A stretch of DNA of 64,000 nucleotides from Nocardia arthritidis NBRC 100137 (GTDB lineage: Bacteria; Actinomycetota; Actinomycetes; Mycobacteriales; Mycobacteriaceae): NCBI RefSeq assembly GCF_001612765.1, contig NZ_BDBB01000017.1, positions 1 to 64,000 on the forward strand. Direction: 5' to 3'. The position numbers were made by a program, and so were the translations under genes. This document shows, in pieces, positions 63,394 through 64,000 of this stretch; position 1 is the first letter of the stretch, and each line of letters starts with the position of its first letter. Under the pieces are notes generated by a model. That model made no database searches. It saw only the letters and a list, made by a program, of their open reading frames with translations, and had not been told where the DNA came from.

Positions 63394-64000
63394 ATGGCTG
63401 CCCCGTGCGCTCAGCGACTATGTCACTGCGCAACTCGAGCGCGCCGACAATCTCGACCGCTGGACCAACCCCGTCTATCGGCTGGTGACTCTGATCCTCA
63501 TGCGCGGCGGGCTCCGGGTCATCACGCGCTCGGGCTGGCGTCGACTGCGTGGTCCGCGACCATGACGGCGCACCCTACCTGCGGTATTTCAACCACAAAA
63601 TGCGCCGCGAAGCGCTGATGCCGATCGACGACGAACTGGAGCAGGCTATAATCGAACACCTGGAACAGTTGAAAACCCGATGGCCGCACGGCGTTTCGAT
63701 ACTGTTCCAGAGACCTCGGAACAACCTCGATGGCCGACTGCCGATGGACGGATCGGCATACCGCCGCGCCCTGCAACGCTGGCTCGCCAGCTGCGCCATC
63801 CAGGACGAGCACGGTCAGCGAATCCGGATCACGCCCCACCAATGGCGACACACCCTCGGGACGCAGCTGATCAACCGCGACGTTCCGCCACAAGTTGTCC
63901 GGCGCATCCTCGATCACGACTCTCACGTGATGACCGCCCGCTACGCGCGGCTGTCCGACACCACCATCCGTCGACACTGGGAAGCCGCCCGCAAGGTCAG
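63367..64000 (+). pseudogene. Tyrosine recombinase remnant, frameshifted, continues past window
   Basis: First frame: LPEGYPKEAEWLPRALSDYV to YRLVTLILMRGGLRV. After at least one indel near 63520-63545: DCVVRDHDGAPYLRYFNHKM, then TPHQWRHTLGTQLINRDVPP, VVRRILDHDSHVMTARYAR. The catalytic R (LRV), H-x2-R (HQWRH), H (LDHDSH) and Y (ARY) can be found, so this is the catalytic half of a large integrase (Tn554 TnpA/B-like). It begins exactly where the IS256 transposase breaks off. Confidence 0.75.

Noticed and set aside
1..64000. tRNA, rRNA or CRISPR arrays
   Set aside because: I looked for T-loop GGTTCGAATCC-type sequences, conserved rRNA blocks and regularly spaced repeats by eye and found none. 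A covariance-model scan would be needed to exclude them fully.

Overview
The window is high-GC actinobacterial DNA, most like a Nocardia or a close mycolic-acid relative. The grounds are the gene families: a mycothiol-dependent formaldehyde dehydrogenase, an Mce lipoprotein, an ECF41/SigJ sigma factor, a PknK-like kinase-regulator, and a copper locus ordered like mmcO-lpqS-cysK2-Rv0849 of Mycobacterium tuberculosis. The assignment rests on gene content, not on a 16S or database match. No tRNA, rRNA or CRISPR array was recognised.

Bases 1-11,700: a dormancy/stress block. It holds the 3' part of a large P-type ATPase, a broken universal stress protein, a small Ig-fold protein, a ribosome-hibernation-type protein, an alpha/beta hydrolase and a B12-dependent ribonucleotide reductase (NrdZ), followed by a SUKH-like protein, an S1-like protein and a truncated PAPS-reductase-like gene among IS and regulator debris. 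Bases 11,800-17,300: a copper block with a perfect TACCC-N5-GGGTA operator between a leftward arm (DUF6153-type protein, multicopper oxidase) and a rightward arm (LpqS-like, CysK2, MFS). Bases 17,300-23,500: a graveyard (DUF305, integrase, HNH-like, maleylacetate reductase, TrkA and Rv1733c-like remnants) around an intact MarR/ABC-2 exporter module, a TerD gene and a 325-bp MITE-like inverted repeat.

Bases 23,500-31,300: NhaA, a tandem Usp, two paralogous FAD/NAD oxidoreductases, an ECF41 sigma factor and a membrane protein. Bases 32,700-42,800: catabolic genes: TetR, a DUF3500 protein, a zinc dehydrogenase, an SDR, a DapA-like lyase and LysR; then two alpha/beta hydrolases and a ring-hydroxylating FAD monooxygenase in a translationally coupled operon. 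Bases 42,800-48,900: a mobile-element pile-up. A complete IS3-family element (44324-46959) is split by an IS110 element (44566-45909), and around it lie remnants of P450, ferredoxin, TetR, GntR, Tn3 transposase, a truncated MFS transporter and an alpha/beta hydrolase.

Bases 49,000-58,800: an amidohydrolase, a fused GPH-transporter/FAH pseudogene, an orphan Mce protein, and a P450-ferredoxin-ferredoxin reductase-formaldehyde dehydrogenase-metallohydrolase operon with a divergent TetR. I read the last as an oxidative demethylation module with built-in formaldehyde disposal. Bases 59,100-64,000: a large kinase/NB-ARC/LuxR regulator, a truncated IS256 transposase and a frameshifted tyrosine recombinase running off the end.

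The most striking observation is in the IS110 element. The non-coding DNA upstream of its recombinase carries four short segments, in bridge-RNA order, that match its own insertion site in the IS3 orfB and its own two ends. The insertion therefore looks like a readable record of RNA-guided transposition.
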